DNA from: Streptomyces sp. P9-A4
GTDB taxonomy: Bacteria; Actinomycetota; Actinomycetes; Streptomycetales; Streptomycetaceae
Length of the DNA stretch: 64,000 nt
Direction: 5' to 3'
Assembly (NCBI RefSeq): GCF_036634195.1
Contig: NZ_JAZIFY010000001.1
Span: 3,048,501-3,112,500, forward strand
Made by a program: the position numbers and the translations under genes. Shown here piece by piece: positions 48,868 through 57,071 of this stretch; position 1 is the first letter of the stretch, and each line of letters begins with the position of its first letter. Under the pieces are notes generated by a model. It ran no database searches, had not been told where the DNA came from, and worked only from the letters and a program-made list of their open reading frames with translations.

Positions 48868-50403
48868 ATGAACAGTCTCGACTGGGCCGTACTCATCGGC
48901 TATTTCGGCGTCATGGTCGCGATCGGCGTCTGGTCCCACAAGCGCGTCGACACCGTCTCCGACTTCTTCACCGCGGGCGGCCGGATGCCCTGGTGGCTCT
49001 CCGGCATCTCCCACCACATGTCGGGCTACAGCGCCGTGATGTTCACCGGATACGCGGGCATCGCCTACACCTACGGCGTCACCTCCTACGTCACCTGGTC
49101 CTTCCCCATCGCCATCGGCATCGCGATCGGCGCCCACCTCTTCGCGCCCCGCCTCAACCGGCTGCGCTCCCGCCTCCGCGTCGCCTCCCCGCTGGAATAC
49201 CTCAAGGACCGCTACAACCTCCCCACACAGCAGGCCCTCGCCTGGTCCGGCGTCCTCCTGAAGATCGTCGACGTCGGCGCCAAGTGGGCTGCCATCGCGA
49301 CCCTGCTCTCCGTCTTCACCGGGATCTCCCTCGACCAGGGCATCCTCATCACCGGCGTCGTCACCGGGATCTACTGCACGGTCGGCGGCCTCTGGGCCGA
49401 CGCCCTCACCGAACTCGGCCAGTTCGTCATCCAGCTCCTCGCCGGCGTCGCGATGCTCGTCGCCGTCCTCGGCAGGCTCGGCGGTTTCAGCGCGCTGTGG
49501 ACCGTGTGGGACCGGCCCGAACTCCAGGGCCACACCGCGCCCACGGCCGGCCCGTACACGATGACGTTCCTCCTCGCGTACCTCTTCATCAAGACCTTCG
49601 AGTACAGCGGCGGCATGTGGAACCAGGCCCAGCGCTACATGGCCACCCCGTCCGCCCGCGAGGCCACCCGCTCCGGGCGGCTCTCCGCCGTCCTCTGGTT
49701 CGTCTGGCCGCTCGTCCTCTTCTTCCCCATGTGGGTCGCGCCGCTGCTCGTCGACCCGAAGAAGCCCGACGGCTCCGACGCGTACGCCCTCATGACCGAG
49801 CAGCTGCTGCCGCACGGCCTCCTCGGGCTCGTCGTCGTCGGCTTCTTCTCGCACACCATGGCCATGTGCTCCTCCGACGCCAACGCCATCGCGGCCGTCT
49901 TCACCCGGGACATCGCCCCCGTCCTCAGCCGGGCCGCCCGGAGCTGGACCCAGCGGGCCGGGCTCGTCGCCGCGCGCTGGTCGACGATCGCCTTCCTCGG
50001 GCTCTCGATGGCGGTCGCCACCCAGGTCGACTCCCCCGCCTTCAAGGACATCATCACCGTCGTCATCAAGTGGGTCGCCGGGCTCATGGGGCCGATCGCG
50101 ATCCCCTTCATGCTCGGACTGCTCCGCGCCTTCCGGAAGTCCGGCCCGACCGCGGCGCTCGTCTCCTGGGCCGCCGGACTCTTCGCCTTCTGGCTCACCA
50201 ACTACGGTCTCGACGGCGTCGAGCTCCAGATCCAGATCGTCTCGCCGCTCGCGACCTCGCTCGTCCTGTACGTCCTCATCGGGTACGTGAAGCCCGAGGA
50301 CACCCCGGAGCGGGACGCGCTCCTGGCCACGATCGCTTCGGACGGGGGCGGGGCGGGCGTACCCGCTCAGGCGGGGGCGCGCACCGACCAGCCCCTCGGC
50401 TGA
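48868..50403 (+). CDS. sodium:solute symporter (SSS family)
   Basis: A 511-residue membrane protein with about 13 hydrophobic helices typical of SSS/LeuT-fold transporters. DFFTAGGRMPWWLSGIS near residue 30 is a family hallmark, with ASPLEYLKDRY in the following loop. It should use the sodium gradient to import an organic solute; the substrate cannot be predicted. GGAGG precedes the ATG at 48868. The last 25 residues are polar. An inverted repeat precedes it. Confidence 0.88.
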   Translation: MNSLDWAVLIGYFGVMVAIGVWSHKRVDTVSDFFTAGGRMPWWLSGISHHMSGYSAVMFTGYAGIAYTYGVTSYVTWSFPIAIGIAIGAHLFAPRLNRLRSRLRVASPLEYLKDRYNLPTQQALAWSGVLLKIVDVGAKWAAIATLLSVFTGISLDQGILITGVVTGIYCTVGGLWADALTELGQFVIQLLAGVAMLVAVLGRLGGFSALWTVWDRPELQGHTAPTAGPYTMTFLLAYLFIKTFEYSGGMWNQAQRYMATPSAREATRSGRLSAVLWFVWPLVLFFPMWVAPLLVDPKKPDGSDAYALMTEQLLPHGLLGLVVVGFFSHTMAMCSSDANAIAAVFTRDIAPVLSRAARSWTQRAGLVAARWSTIAFLGLSMAVATQVDSPAFKDIITVVIKWVAGLMGPIAIPFMLGLLRAFRKSGPTAALVSWAAGLFAFWLTNYGLDGVELQIQIVSPLATSLVLYVLIGYVKPEDTPERDALLATIASDGGGAGVPAQAGARTDQPLG

Positions 50404-50494
50404 GCCGGGCGGGTCGCCGGACCTCGCCCGAGCCGGACCCCGAGCGGACCGGCCGGCTCTCCCCCGAGCCGCGCCCCGGCGCCCACCCGAACCG

Positions 50495-51613
50495 TCACCC
50501 CCTCGGATACCGCGCCAGCCACCCCGGTGACGACTCCGCCGGGCCGTGCAGCGCCGCTCCCTGGGTCATCTCCATCGAGAAGTCGTCCGCGAGCTCCAGG
50601 ACCGTCGCGCGGCCCTCCAGTTCGGCCAGCCAGGCCGGCGGGAGGGCCGTCTCGCCGTGCAGGGCGCCGAGCAGCGCGCCCGTGAGCGCCCCCGTGACGG
50701 ACGAGGGGCCGTCGTGGTTCACCGCGAGCCGCAGCCCGTGCCGTACGTCCTCGCCGACCAGCGCGCAGTAGACCGCCGCCGCCAACTGCCCCTCGGCCCG
50801 GTCCTCGTCCGCGCCGAGGGCGGCCACCCGCTCCGGGTCCGGCGCCCCTTCCCGTACGGCTCCGAGGGCCCGGCCGAGCGCCTCGGTGACCGCCTCGTGG
50901 CCGGGGCGCGCCGCCAGCTGCTCGCGGGCCCCGTCGACGGCCGTCCCGACGGAGGCGCCGCGCGCGAGGCCGTGGACGGTGACGGCGAAGGCGCCCGCCG
51001 CGAGGAGGGCGGCGGGGGCGCCGTGGGTCTGCGCCGCGCACTCCACGGCGAGCTGGCAGACGAGCTGCGGCTCCCAGCCGACGAGCAGCCCGAAGGGGGC
51101 CGAGCGGACGAGCGCGCCGGAGTCGGCGGCGGTGGGGTTCTTGGGCTTGTCGAGGGTGCCGAGGACGTCGTCGCCGAAGCCGGTGAGGCAGGCGCGCGGC
51201 GGGTTGCGGCGGGCGTAGAGCCACTCCTCGCCGGCCAGCCAGCCGTTGTCCTTGCGGCGCTCGTCGGGGCCCCAGTCGCGCTGGGTGGCCGCCCAGCGCA
51301 GATGGGCCCGGTGGACGTCGGTGGGCGGGTGCCAGGCGCCGGTGTCGCGGCGGACCTGGGCACGGATCAGGCCGTCGACGGTGAACAGCCCCATCTGGGT
51401 GGCGGCGGTGACGGCGCCGCGCCGGCCGAAGGCGGCGGCCGGCTCGGTGAGTCCGTCAGGTCCGTGGGCGTCGTGGATCCCGGCGAGGGTGAGTCCGTCG
51501 GCGGGCGCGCCCAGCGCGTCGCCGAGGGCGCCGCCGAGCAGACAGCCCCGTACGCGGGCGCGGAAGTCCTGCTGTTCGGCGCGGCCCCACACGGCCGCGG
51601 CTGTCGTGGCCAC
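50495..51613 (-). CDS. ADP-ribosylglycohydrolase-family protein lacking metal ligands
   Basis: A 372-residue all-helical protein. GCLLGGALGDALGAP at the start and ETALPPAWLAELEGRA near the end mark the DraG/ARH family. However, the expected (S/T)DDT reads TAAT (about residue 69) and the expected GDSDST reads DGPSSV (about residue 300). These are the two acidic clusters that hold the metal pair, so the hydrolase is probably inactive and may instead bind ADP-ribose-like ligands. The gene is intact with good codon use, so it is not a decaying pseudogene. GGGAGGG precedes the GTG. Confidence 0.85.
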   Translation of the reverse strand: MATTAAAVWGRAEQQDFRARVRGCLLGGALGDALGAPADGLTLAGIHDAHGPDGLTEPAAAFGRRGAVTAATQMGLFTVDGLIRAQVRRDTGAWHPPTDVHRAHLRWAATQRDWGPDERRKDNGWLAGEEWLYARRNPPRACLTGFGDDVLGTLDKPKNPTAADSGALVRSAPFGLLVGWEPQLVCQLAVECAAQTHGAPAALLAAGAFAVTVHGLARGASVGTAVDGAREQLAARPGHEAVTEALGRALGAVREGAPDPERVAALGADEDRAEGQLAAAVYCALVGEDVRHGLRLAVNHDGPSSVTGALTGALLGALHGETALPPAWLAELEGRATVLELADDFSMEMTQGAALHGPAESSPGWLARYPRG

Positions 51614-51767
51614 GACGTGCCCTCCCCCCGTAGACCGGTCTGCGCAGCACTGTAATGGACCGGGTACGTCGGTTCGGGGGCCGGAACGTTATGTGATCCG
51701 ACGCCCTTCAGGCCGCTTTTGACCGCAGTTCACCCGAGGTTTGATCGCGAATCGAACGATCCGCGTC

Positions 51768-51887
51768 ATGAACCCCGTGACACGAGTCAAGTCCCTCTCC
51801 GCCGCGGTCGTCGCCGCCGGCTCCGAGGGCCTCGGCATCGACAACCGGGAGCTGACGGAGCTGAGGAAGGAACTGCTGGTCGGCTGA
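51768..51887 (+). CDS. possible small protein (39 aa), unknown
   Basis: An ATG-started ORF of 39 codons. The product starts MNPVTRVKSLSAAVVAAG and ends in a charged helix (RELTELRKELLVG). No ribosome site is clear, but it is followed closely by a strong terminator, which would suit a short transcript. It could be a genuine small protein or chance. Confidence 0.35.
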   Translation: MNPVTRVKSLSAAVVAAGSEGLGIDNRELTELRKELLVG

Positions 51888-51926
51888 GACCGCCGCTCCC
51901 CCGGAAGCGCCCGGGAACGCGGAAAG

Positions 51927-51954
51927 CCGGGGCACCCGCACGCGGGTGCCCCGG
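51927..51954. terminator. bidirectional terminator
   Basis: CCGGGGCACCCG (51927-51938) and CGGGTGCCCCGG (51943-51954) form a perfect 12-bp stem with a 4-base loop. It lies after the subtilase gene (minus strand) and after the small ORF (plus strand). Confidence 0.85.
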
Positions 51955-51986
51955 CCGTTCGGCTGCGGACCGTCAGATCCGGTCCG

Positions 51987-54900
51987 TCACCGCCGGACCT
52001 GGTAGGCCCGCGTCACCGTCTGCTCGACGGAGTTGCCGTCGGCGTCGGTGGCGGTGACCTTCAGCGAGACGAAGCCCGCGGTCGCCGGGTTGTCGACGGT
52101 GCCGTTCAGACCGCCGTCCAGGCGGACCTGCCGCCAGGTGGCGCCGTCGTCGTACGAGGCCCACAGCTTCACCCCGGTGATCGCCGGGCCGGCCAGGCCC
52201 TTGGGGTGCCGCAGGCCGAGGCCGACGGTCGTCCGGGACGCGGTCCGGGCGCTGTTGGCCAGGTCGGTGCCGAGGCGGTAGTCGACCGACAGGACGGGCA
52301 GCAGCGTCCGGCCCTCGCCCTGCGCGGAGTGGAAGCGCCAGTCGGTGCGCACCTTGGTGGAGGTGTTCCAGCCGGGCTCGTCCCGCTGGACGTCGGTGAC
52401 CACGCGGTACTCGGCGCGCTCCGGGACGACCGGGAAGGCGACGCTGACGGAGGGCGCGGTGCCGAGCAGCACACCGTCCCGGTAGACCGTGGTCAGCTCC
52501 TTGTCGGTGCTGTTGCGCATGACGGCCCACTGCCCGGTGGCGCTGTCGAGCAGCCCCGCCGCGGCGATCCCGGCCACGCCGCCGTCACGGGCGGCGGCGT
52601 TGTCCAGGGCGCCCGGCAGCGCGGTGCGGACCACGGCCTTGTTCCAGTCGCGGCGCACCTGCTGGCCGGCGGTGAACGTGGTGGGGGCCGTCATCTGCCA
52701 GCTGCCGCCCGCCGACCACACGGGGCCGATCTTCATGGCCTCGAACGTCCGCACGCCCGCGGTGACGTACTCGGTCAGGGTGCGCGGGAGCGTGATCCGC
52801 CCGAAGGCGATGTTGGCCACCGGCTGCATCGGCGAGCTCGTCTGCCTGCTGTATCCGGCCTCGGTGCCGGCGGTCGCACTGTGGAACCGGGAGTCGACCG
52901 TGGCCAGTTCACCGCTGCGGACGCGGTAGCGCTGGTCGGCGGGGACGGAGCCGGCGCGGGACTTGAGCAGCTCGTAGGAGTACGGGCTGACGGCCGTGCC
53001 GGAGAAGGTGACGCGGGCGCCGGACAGGGCGAGGAGCCGTTCGCCCTCGGTGCCGGAGACCGTCATCGCGGGGATACGGGTCTCCTTGGAGCTCCAGTTG
53101 CCCGCCAGCCAGCCGCCGGGGGTGTCGTTGTAGACGAGCACGGCCAGCGCTCCGGCGTCGGCCGCCGCGTCGACCTGTGCGTACGTGGTGGTGTCGGGGT
53201 CCCGCTTCACCAGCGCCAGCTTGCCCCTGACGTCCTCACCGGGCCTGGCGACCCGGAGGGTCCGGCGGCCGTCGAAGCGCGCGGAGCCCGTCCAGCCCTG
53301 GAAGTAGGAGACGTCCAGGTCACGGCTGCCGTGTCCGGTGAGCCGGGCCGAGAGCGCGGGGGCGCCGAGCGACCAGGCGACGCGGGACTCGAAGAGCGCG
53401 GGGTCGGTGGTGGCCGACGGCACGGAGTAGACCGCGGTCTCGCCGCCCAGCCACATCTCGCGGTCGTGGATCAGGGCCTGCGAGGAGGGACGGGAGGCGA
53501 TGCCGACGCGGAGACGGTTCGTCTCCGACGGGCGGGGCGTGGTCATGGTGACCCGGCCGGCCTTGGAACCGTCGAAGGTGAAGGTCCGGTCGGAGTCGAT
53601 CAGCGCGCCCGGCTGCGCCGCGTACGTGTACTCGTGGAGCATGCTCCAGTCGGGGCTGTAGTGGAAGATCTCCGCGACGAAGGCGTGCTCACCGCGCGGC
53701 ACCCGCACCACGACCGTGCCGTCCTCGCCGACCGGGTACGTCTCCGGGACGACCGCCTTGTCCAGGTTGGTGTCGCTGATCGCGGCGATGCCGGTGGTCG
53801 GCTTGCCGTCGCGGTCGAGGACCTTCAGCGTGACGTCGAAGCGCTCCACGTCGCGGCCGAAGCCGATCGCGGTCACCGCCGTCGTCCCGTCGGTGGCCCG
53901 CGCGGTGACGTGCGCGCCGTGCGAGCCGGTGGTGACGCCGGCGCTGTCGAGGGTGACGGCGACCTCGGCGGTGCCGTGCGCGGGGACGGTCACCGAGTCG
54001 GCGCCCAGGGCGAGGGTGCCGGCCGGCAGGGTCTCGCCCGCTTCGTCCAGCGAGAGCGCCAGCGTGACCGGGGCGTCGCCGTCGTTGACGTACTGGACGC
54101 TCTTCTCGACGGTGGCCTTGTCGTCCCAGCCGCGCAGGCCGAAGTCGACGGTGCCGCTCGCGGTCACCGGCTGGCGGACCGCGCGGGCCACGTCGACCCG
54201 GCCGGCGCCCTGGGCGTACACGGAGGTGTCGGCGGTGGTCTTCGCGGTGCTGATGAGCCCGCTCTTCAGCCGGGCGGGCGACCAGTCGGGGTGGCGCTGG
54301 GCGAGGATCGCCGCCGCGCCCGCCACGTGCGGCGTCGCCATGGAGGTGCCGCTCGCGGTGGTGTAGAGGTCGCCGACCGGGGTGCCCATGGTCGTGCCCG
54401 CCGCGCGGGCCGCGACGATCCGGACGCCCGGCGCGGTGATCTCCGGCTTGAGGCCGCCGTCGCCGCGCGGGCCGCGACTGGAGAAGCTCGCGACGGCGTC
54501 GGCGGAGTCCACGGCGCCGACCGTCAGGGCCGCGGCGGCGGCGCCGGGCGTGCCGACGGTCCGTGCGCCGGGGCCGCTGTTGCCGGCCGCGATGGTGAAC
54601 AGGACGCCCGTCTTCGCGGTGAGTTCGTTGACCGCGAGCGCCATCGGGTCGGTGCCGTCGGCACCCTCCCCTCCGCCCAGGCTCATGGAGACGACCTTCG
54701 CGCCGGAGTGCGCGGCCCAGTCCATGCCCTCGATGATGCCGGACTCCGAGCCGGAACCGCCGTCGTCGAGCACCTTGCCCACGAGCAGCTTGGCGCCGGG
54801 GGCGACGCCCCGGTACTTGCCGCCGGAGCCCGCGCCGCTGCCGAGGATCGTGGAGGCGACGTGGGTGCCGTGGCCGTGGCCGTCGCGCGCGGTCTCGCCG

Positions 54901-55670
54901 GGGACGAAGCTGCGGCTCTCGACGATGCGGTCGGCGAGGTCGGGGTGGGTGGCGTCGACGCCGGTGTCGAGCACGGCGACCTTGACGCCGGTGCCGTCGT
55001 AGCCGGCGGCCCAGGCCTCCGGGGCGCCGATCTGCGGGACGCTCTTCTCCAGGAGCGCCTTCACCTTGCCGTCGAGCCAGAGGCGCTGGATGCCGCCCGA
55101 CAGACGGGCCCCGGGGGTTCCGGCGCGGGCGCTGTCGTCGTCGACGGCCTCCCAGAAGGTGTCGCCCTTGGACTTGTCGGCGGTGACGGCGGCGCCGCGC
55201 ACACCGGGGAGCTCGCGGGTGAGCCGGGCCCCGCCGGGAGTGGCGGCGGTGGCGGAGTCGTAGCGCACGATCAGCGGGGTCGACGCCCGGTGGGCGTCGT
55301 CGAAGCCCTGGGCGACGAGCTGGGTGACGTTGAACAGGCGCTTGTCGACCCGGCCGTTGCGGATCAGCGGCTCGGCCTCCCGGGGGATCACGTACACGTC
55401 GGTCCCGACGGTGTACGTGCGGAGTCCGGCGCCGCTGTCCCGGTACGGGGTGACGTCGACGGCGACGGTCTTGCCCGCCCGGGTGGCCACCGTCACCTTG
55501 TCGCCGGTCACCAGGGTGACCGTCGCGGTGCGGACGGCGTCGCGGGGCGCGGCGGTCACCGCGTCCTCCCCGGTCGCCGGGAGGGGGGCGGCGCCGTACG
55601 CGAGGCCGCCGGCGGTCATGGTGGCTGTCAGGGCGAAGCCGAGCAGTGCGGTTCTCCGTCTGCTGCGCAT
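51987..55670 (-). CDS. large secreted subtilisin-like serine protease (S8)
   Basis: A 1227-residue exported protease. A signal peptide (RRRTALLGFALTATMTAGG) is followed by a propeptide of about 190 residues. The catalytic triad is in VAVLDTGVD (Asp about 232), GHGHGTHVAS (His about 268) and GTSMATPHVAG (Ser about 442), with the oxyanion Asn in AAGNSGPG (about 362). A PA-like insert (VLVYNDTPGGW) and several beta-rich C-terminal domains follow. This layout matches large Streptomyces extracellular subtilases. GGAAGGAG lies about 10 bases before the ATG at 55670. It is divergent from a LuxR-type regulator that may control it. Confidence 0.92.
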   Translation of the reverse strand: MRSRRRTALLGFALTATMTAGGLAYGAAPLPATGEDAVTAAPRDAVRTATVTLVTGDKVTVATRAGKTVAVDVTPYRDSGAGLRTYTVGTDVYVIPREAEPLIRNGRVDKRLFNVTQLVAQGFDDAHRASTPLIVRYDSATAATPGGARLTRELPGVRGAAVTADKSKGDTFWEAVDDDSARAGTPGARLSGGIQRLWLDGKVKALLEKSVPQIGAPEAWAAGYDGTGVKVAVLDTGVDATHPDLADRIVESRSFVPGETARDGHGHGTHVASTILGSGAGSGGKYRGVAPGAKLLVGKVLDDGGSGSESGIIEGMDWAAHSGAKVVSMSLGGGEGADGTDPMALAVNELTAKTGVLFTIAAGNSGPGARTVGTPGAAAAALTVGAVDSADAVASFSSRGPRGDGGLKPEITAPGVRIVAARAAGTTMGTPVGDLYTTASGTSMATPHVAGAAAILAQRHPDWSPARLKSGLISTAKTTADTSVYAQGAGRVDVARAVRQPVTASGTVDFGLRGWDDKATVEKSVQYVNDGDAPVTLALSLDEAGETLPAGTLALGADSVTVPAHGTAEVAVTLDSAGVTTGSHGAHVTARATDGTTAVTAIGFGRDVERFDVTLKVLDRDGKPTTGIAAISDTNLDKAVVPETYPVGEDGTVVVRVPRGEHAFVAEIFHYSPDWSMLHEYTYAAQPGALIDSDRTFTFDGSKAGRVTMTTPRPSETNRLRVGIASRPSSQALIHDREMWLGGETAVYSVPSATTDPALFESRVAWSLGAPALSARLTGHGSRDLDVSYFQGWTGSARFDGRRTLRVARPGEDVRGKLALVKRDPDTTTYAQVDAAADAGALAVLVYNDTPGGWLAGNWSSKETRIPAMTVSGTEGERLLALSGARVTFSGTAVSPYSYELLKSRAGSVPADQRYRVRSGELATVDSRFHSATAGTEAGYSRQTSSPMQPVANIAFGRITLPRTLTEYVTAGVRTFEAMKIGPVWSAGGSWQMTAPTTFTAGQQVRRDWNKAVVRTALPGALDNAAARDGGVAGIAAAGLLDSATGQWAVMRNSTDKELTTVYRDGVLLGTAPSVSVAFPVVPERAEYRVVTDVQRDEPGWNTSTKVRTDWRFHSAQGEGRTLLPVLSVDYRLGTDLANSARTASRTTVGLGLRHPKGLAGPAITGVKLWASYDDGATWRQVRLDGGLNGTVDNPATAGFVSLKVTATDADGNSVEQTVTRAYQVRR

Positions 55671-55865
55671 GCTGAGGGCACTCCTTCCGCCGGCGGAGAG
55701 GGATCCGTGTCCGGCGGAAACAAGAGTCAACAGGAACGATCACCTTCGCTACGGGCTGCGGCTGACGAAGAAGCGACATGTCCACTCGCCGCCACATTGC
55801 GCCGCGCACCGCATGGAGTTGGGGCCCACGTGGTAATGGGGACCCTCGTTTCCGACGGTCCTGAT

Positions 55866-55878
55866 GTGATTTGATCAC
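55866..55878. promoter_or_regulatory. small inverted repeat between subtilase and regulator genes
   Basis: GTGAT-TTG-ATCAC lies in the 269-bp divergent gap, 62 bp before the regulator ATG. A possible operator for either gene. Confidence 0.35.
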
Positions 55879-55939
55879 GCCGGGTACGGGGGTGGTCACG
55901 GCAACCGGGGTGGGGGAAGGCGTCGTGGGAGAAGGCCAC

Positions 55940-56995
55940 ATGCTGGAGGCGGCGGGGGTCGGCGCCGTGGAGGAGCGGGTGTACCGCTTCCTCGTCGGGG
56001 TGCGGGAGGCCGACGCCGCCGCAATCGCCGCCCGGTTGGGGTTCGACGTGGCCCGGGTCCACTGGCTGCTGGCCTCGCTCCACGACAAGGGCCTGGTCGG
56101 ACGGGTCGCCGAACCACCGGACGGCGGGCCCGAACGGTATGTGCCGATGGCGCCCGACGCGGCACTGCGCCCGCTGCTGCTGCGCGGGCACGAGGCGCTC
56201 GAATCGGCCCGGCGGGGCGTGGAGCAGCTCGCCGAGGAGTACCGGGCGGGCGGGCGGCGGCACGACGCCGGGCAGCTGGTCGAGGTGATCACCGGGGCGA
56301 GCGTGATCCGGCAGCGGCTGCGGCAGATGGCGTACGGGGCGGCCGAGATGCGCTGGCTCTGCAAGGCCCGCCCGGTGGCCCTGGCGGCGGCGGAGAACGA
56401 CGAGGAGTGGGAGCTGCTCGCCCGGGGCGTGCGGTACAAGACGATCTACGAGCGCGAACTCCTCGAAGGCCCCGGGATGGTGGACAACGTCGCCCGGAGC
56501 ATCCGCGCGGGCGAGCAGGCGCGGGCCGTCGGAACGCTGCCGGTGCGGCTGGTGATCGCGGACAGCTCGATGGCGATCTGCCCTCTGGTGTACGAGAGCG
56601 GGGAGGGCGGCGCTCCCGTCAAGGGGGCGAGGGCGGGGGCGGCCGACCGGGTGGGCGAGCCGACGGCCGCCGTGGTCCACAGCAGCAGTCTGCTCGACGC
56701 GCTGATCGCCCTCTTCGAGAGCCAGTGGGCGGCGGCGACCCCGCTGCACGTGACCGACTCCGGCGAGCTGGCCGACGTCGACGGCGGCCCGCGCCCGGCG
56801 GTGCACCTGGCCGACGACGAGCGGTATCTGCTCTCCCTGATCGTCGCCGGGGTCGCCGACAAGGCCATCGCCTCCCAGCTGTGGGTCAGCCAGCGCACGG
56901 TGCAGCGCAGGATCCAGACCCTGATGCAGCGCGCGGGGGCACTGACCAGGACGCAGCTGGTGTGGCAGGCGGCGCAGCGGGGGTGGCTGGCGTAG
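55940..56995 (+). CDS. TrmB-like/LuxR-type transcriptional regulator
   Basis: A 351-residue regulator. The N-terminal 70 residues fold as a winged helix (ADAAAIAARLGFDVARVHWLLASLH is the helix pair), as in TrmB-like proteins. The C-terminal 60 residues are a LuxR-type HTH (VADKAIASQLWVSQRTVQRR). This two-HTH layout is common in Streptomyces, often next to a large subtilase. The ATG at 55940 has GGAG 8 bases upstream; a GTG at 55925 with GGGGGAAGG is equally possible. A low-complexity stretch (GARAGAADRVG) marks a loop. Probably controls the divergent protease. Confidence 0.8.
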   Translation: MLEAAGVGAVEERVYRFLVGVREADAAAIAARLGFDVARVHWLLASLHDKGLVGRVAEPPDGGPERYVPMAPDAALRPLLLRGHEALESARRGVEQLAEEYRAGGRRHDAGQLVEVITGASVIRQRLRQMAYGAAEMRWLCKARPVALAAAENDEEWELLARGVRYKTIYERELLEGPGMVDNVARSIRAGEQARAVGTLPVRLVIADSSMAICPLVYESGEGGAPVKGARAGAADRVGEPTAAVVHSSSLLDALIALFESQWAAATPLHVTDSGELADVDGGPRPAVHLADDERYLLSLIVAGVADKAIASQLWVSQRTVQRRIQTLMQRAGALTRTQLVWQAAQRGWLA

Positions 56996-57030
56996 GGGGG
57001 CGGCGCAGGGGTCTACGGCAGGCCGGCGCG

Positions 57031-57066
57031 GGGGCCCGACGGCCGGGTGTCCGGCCGGCGGGCCCC
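57031..57066. terminator. bidirectional terminator
   Basis: Two stacked stems, GGGGCCCG/CGGGCCCC and CGGCCGG/CCGGCCG, separated by one mismatch and closed by a GTGT loop. It lies in the convergent gap between the regulator and fbiC. Confidence 0.85.
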
Positions 57067-57071
57067 TGCTC

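Noticed and set aside
50495..51613. Pseudogene call for the ADP-ribosylglycohydrolase homologue
   Set aside because: The frame is intact over normal length with a good ribosome site; only the metal ligands are changed.
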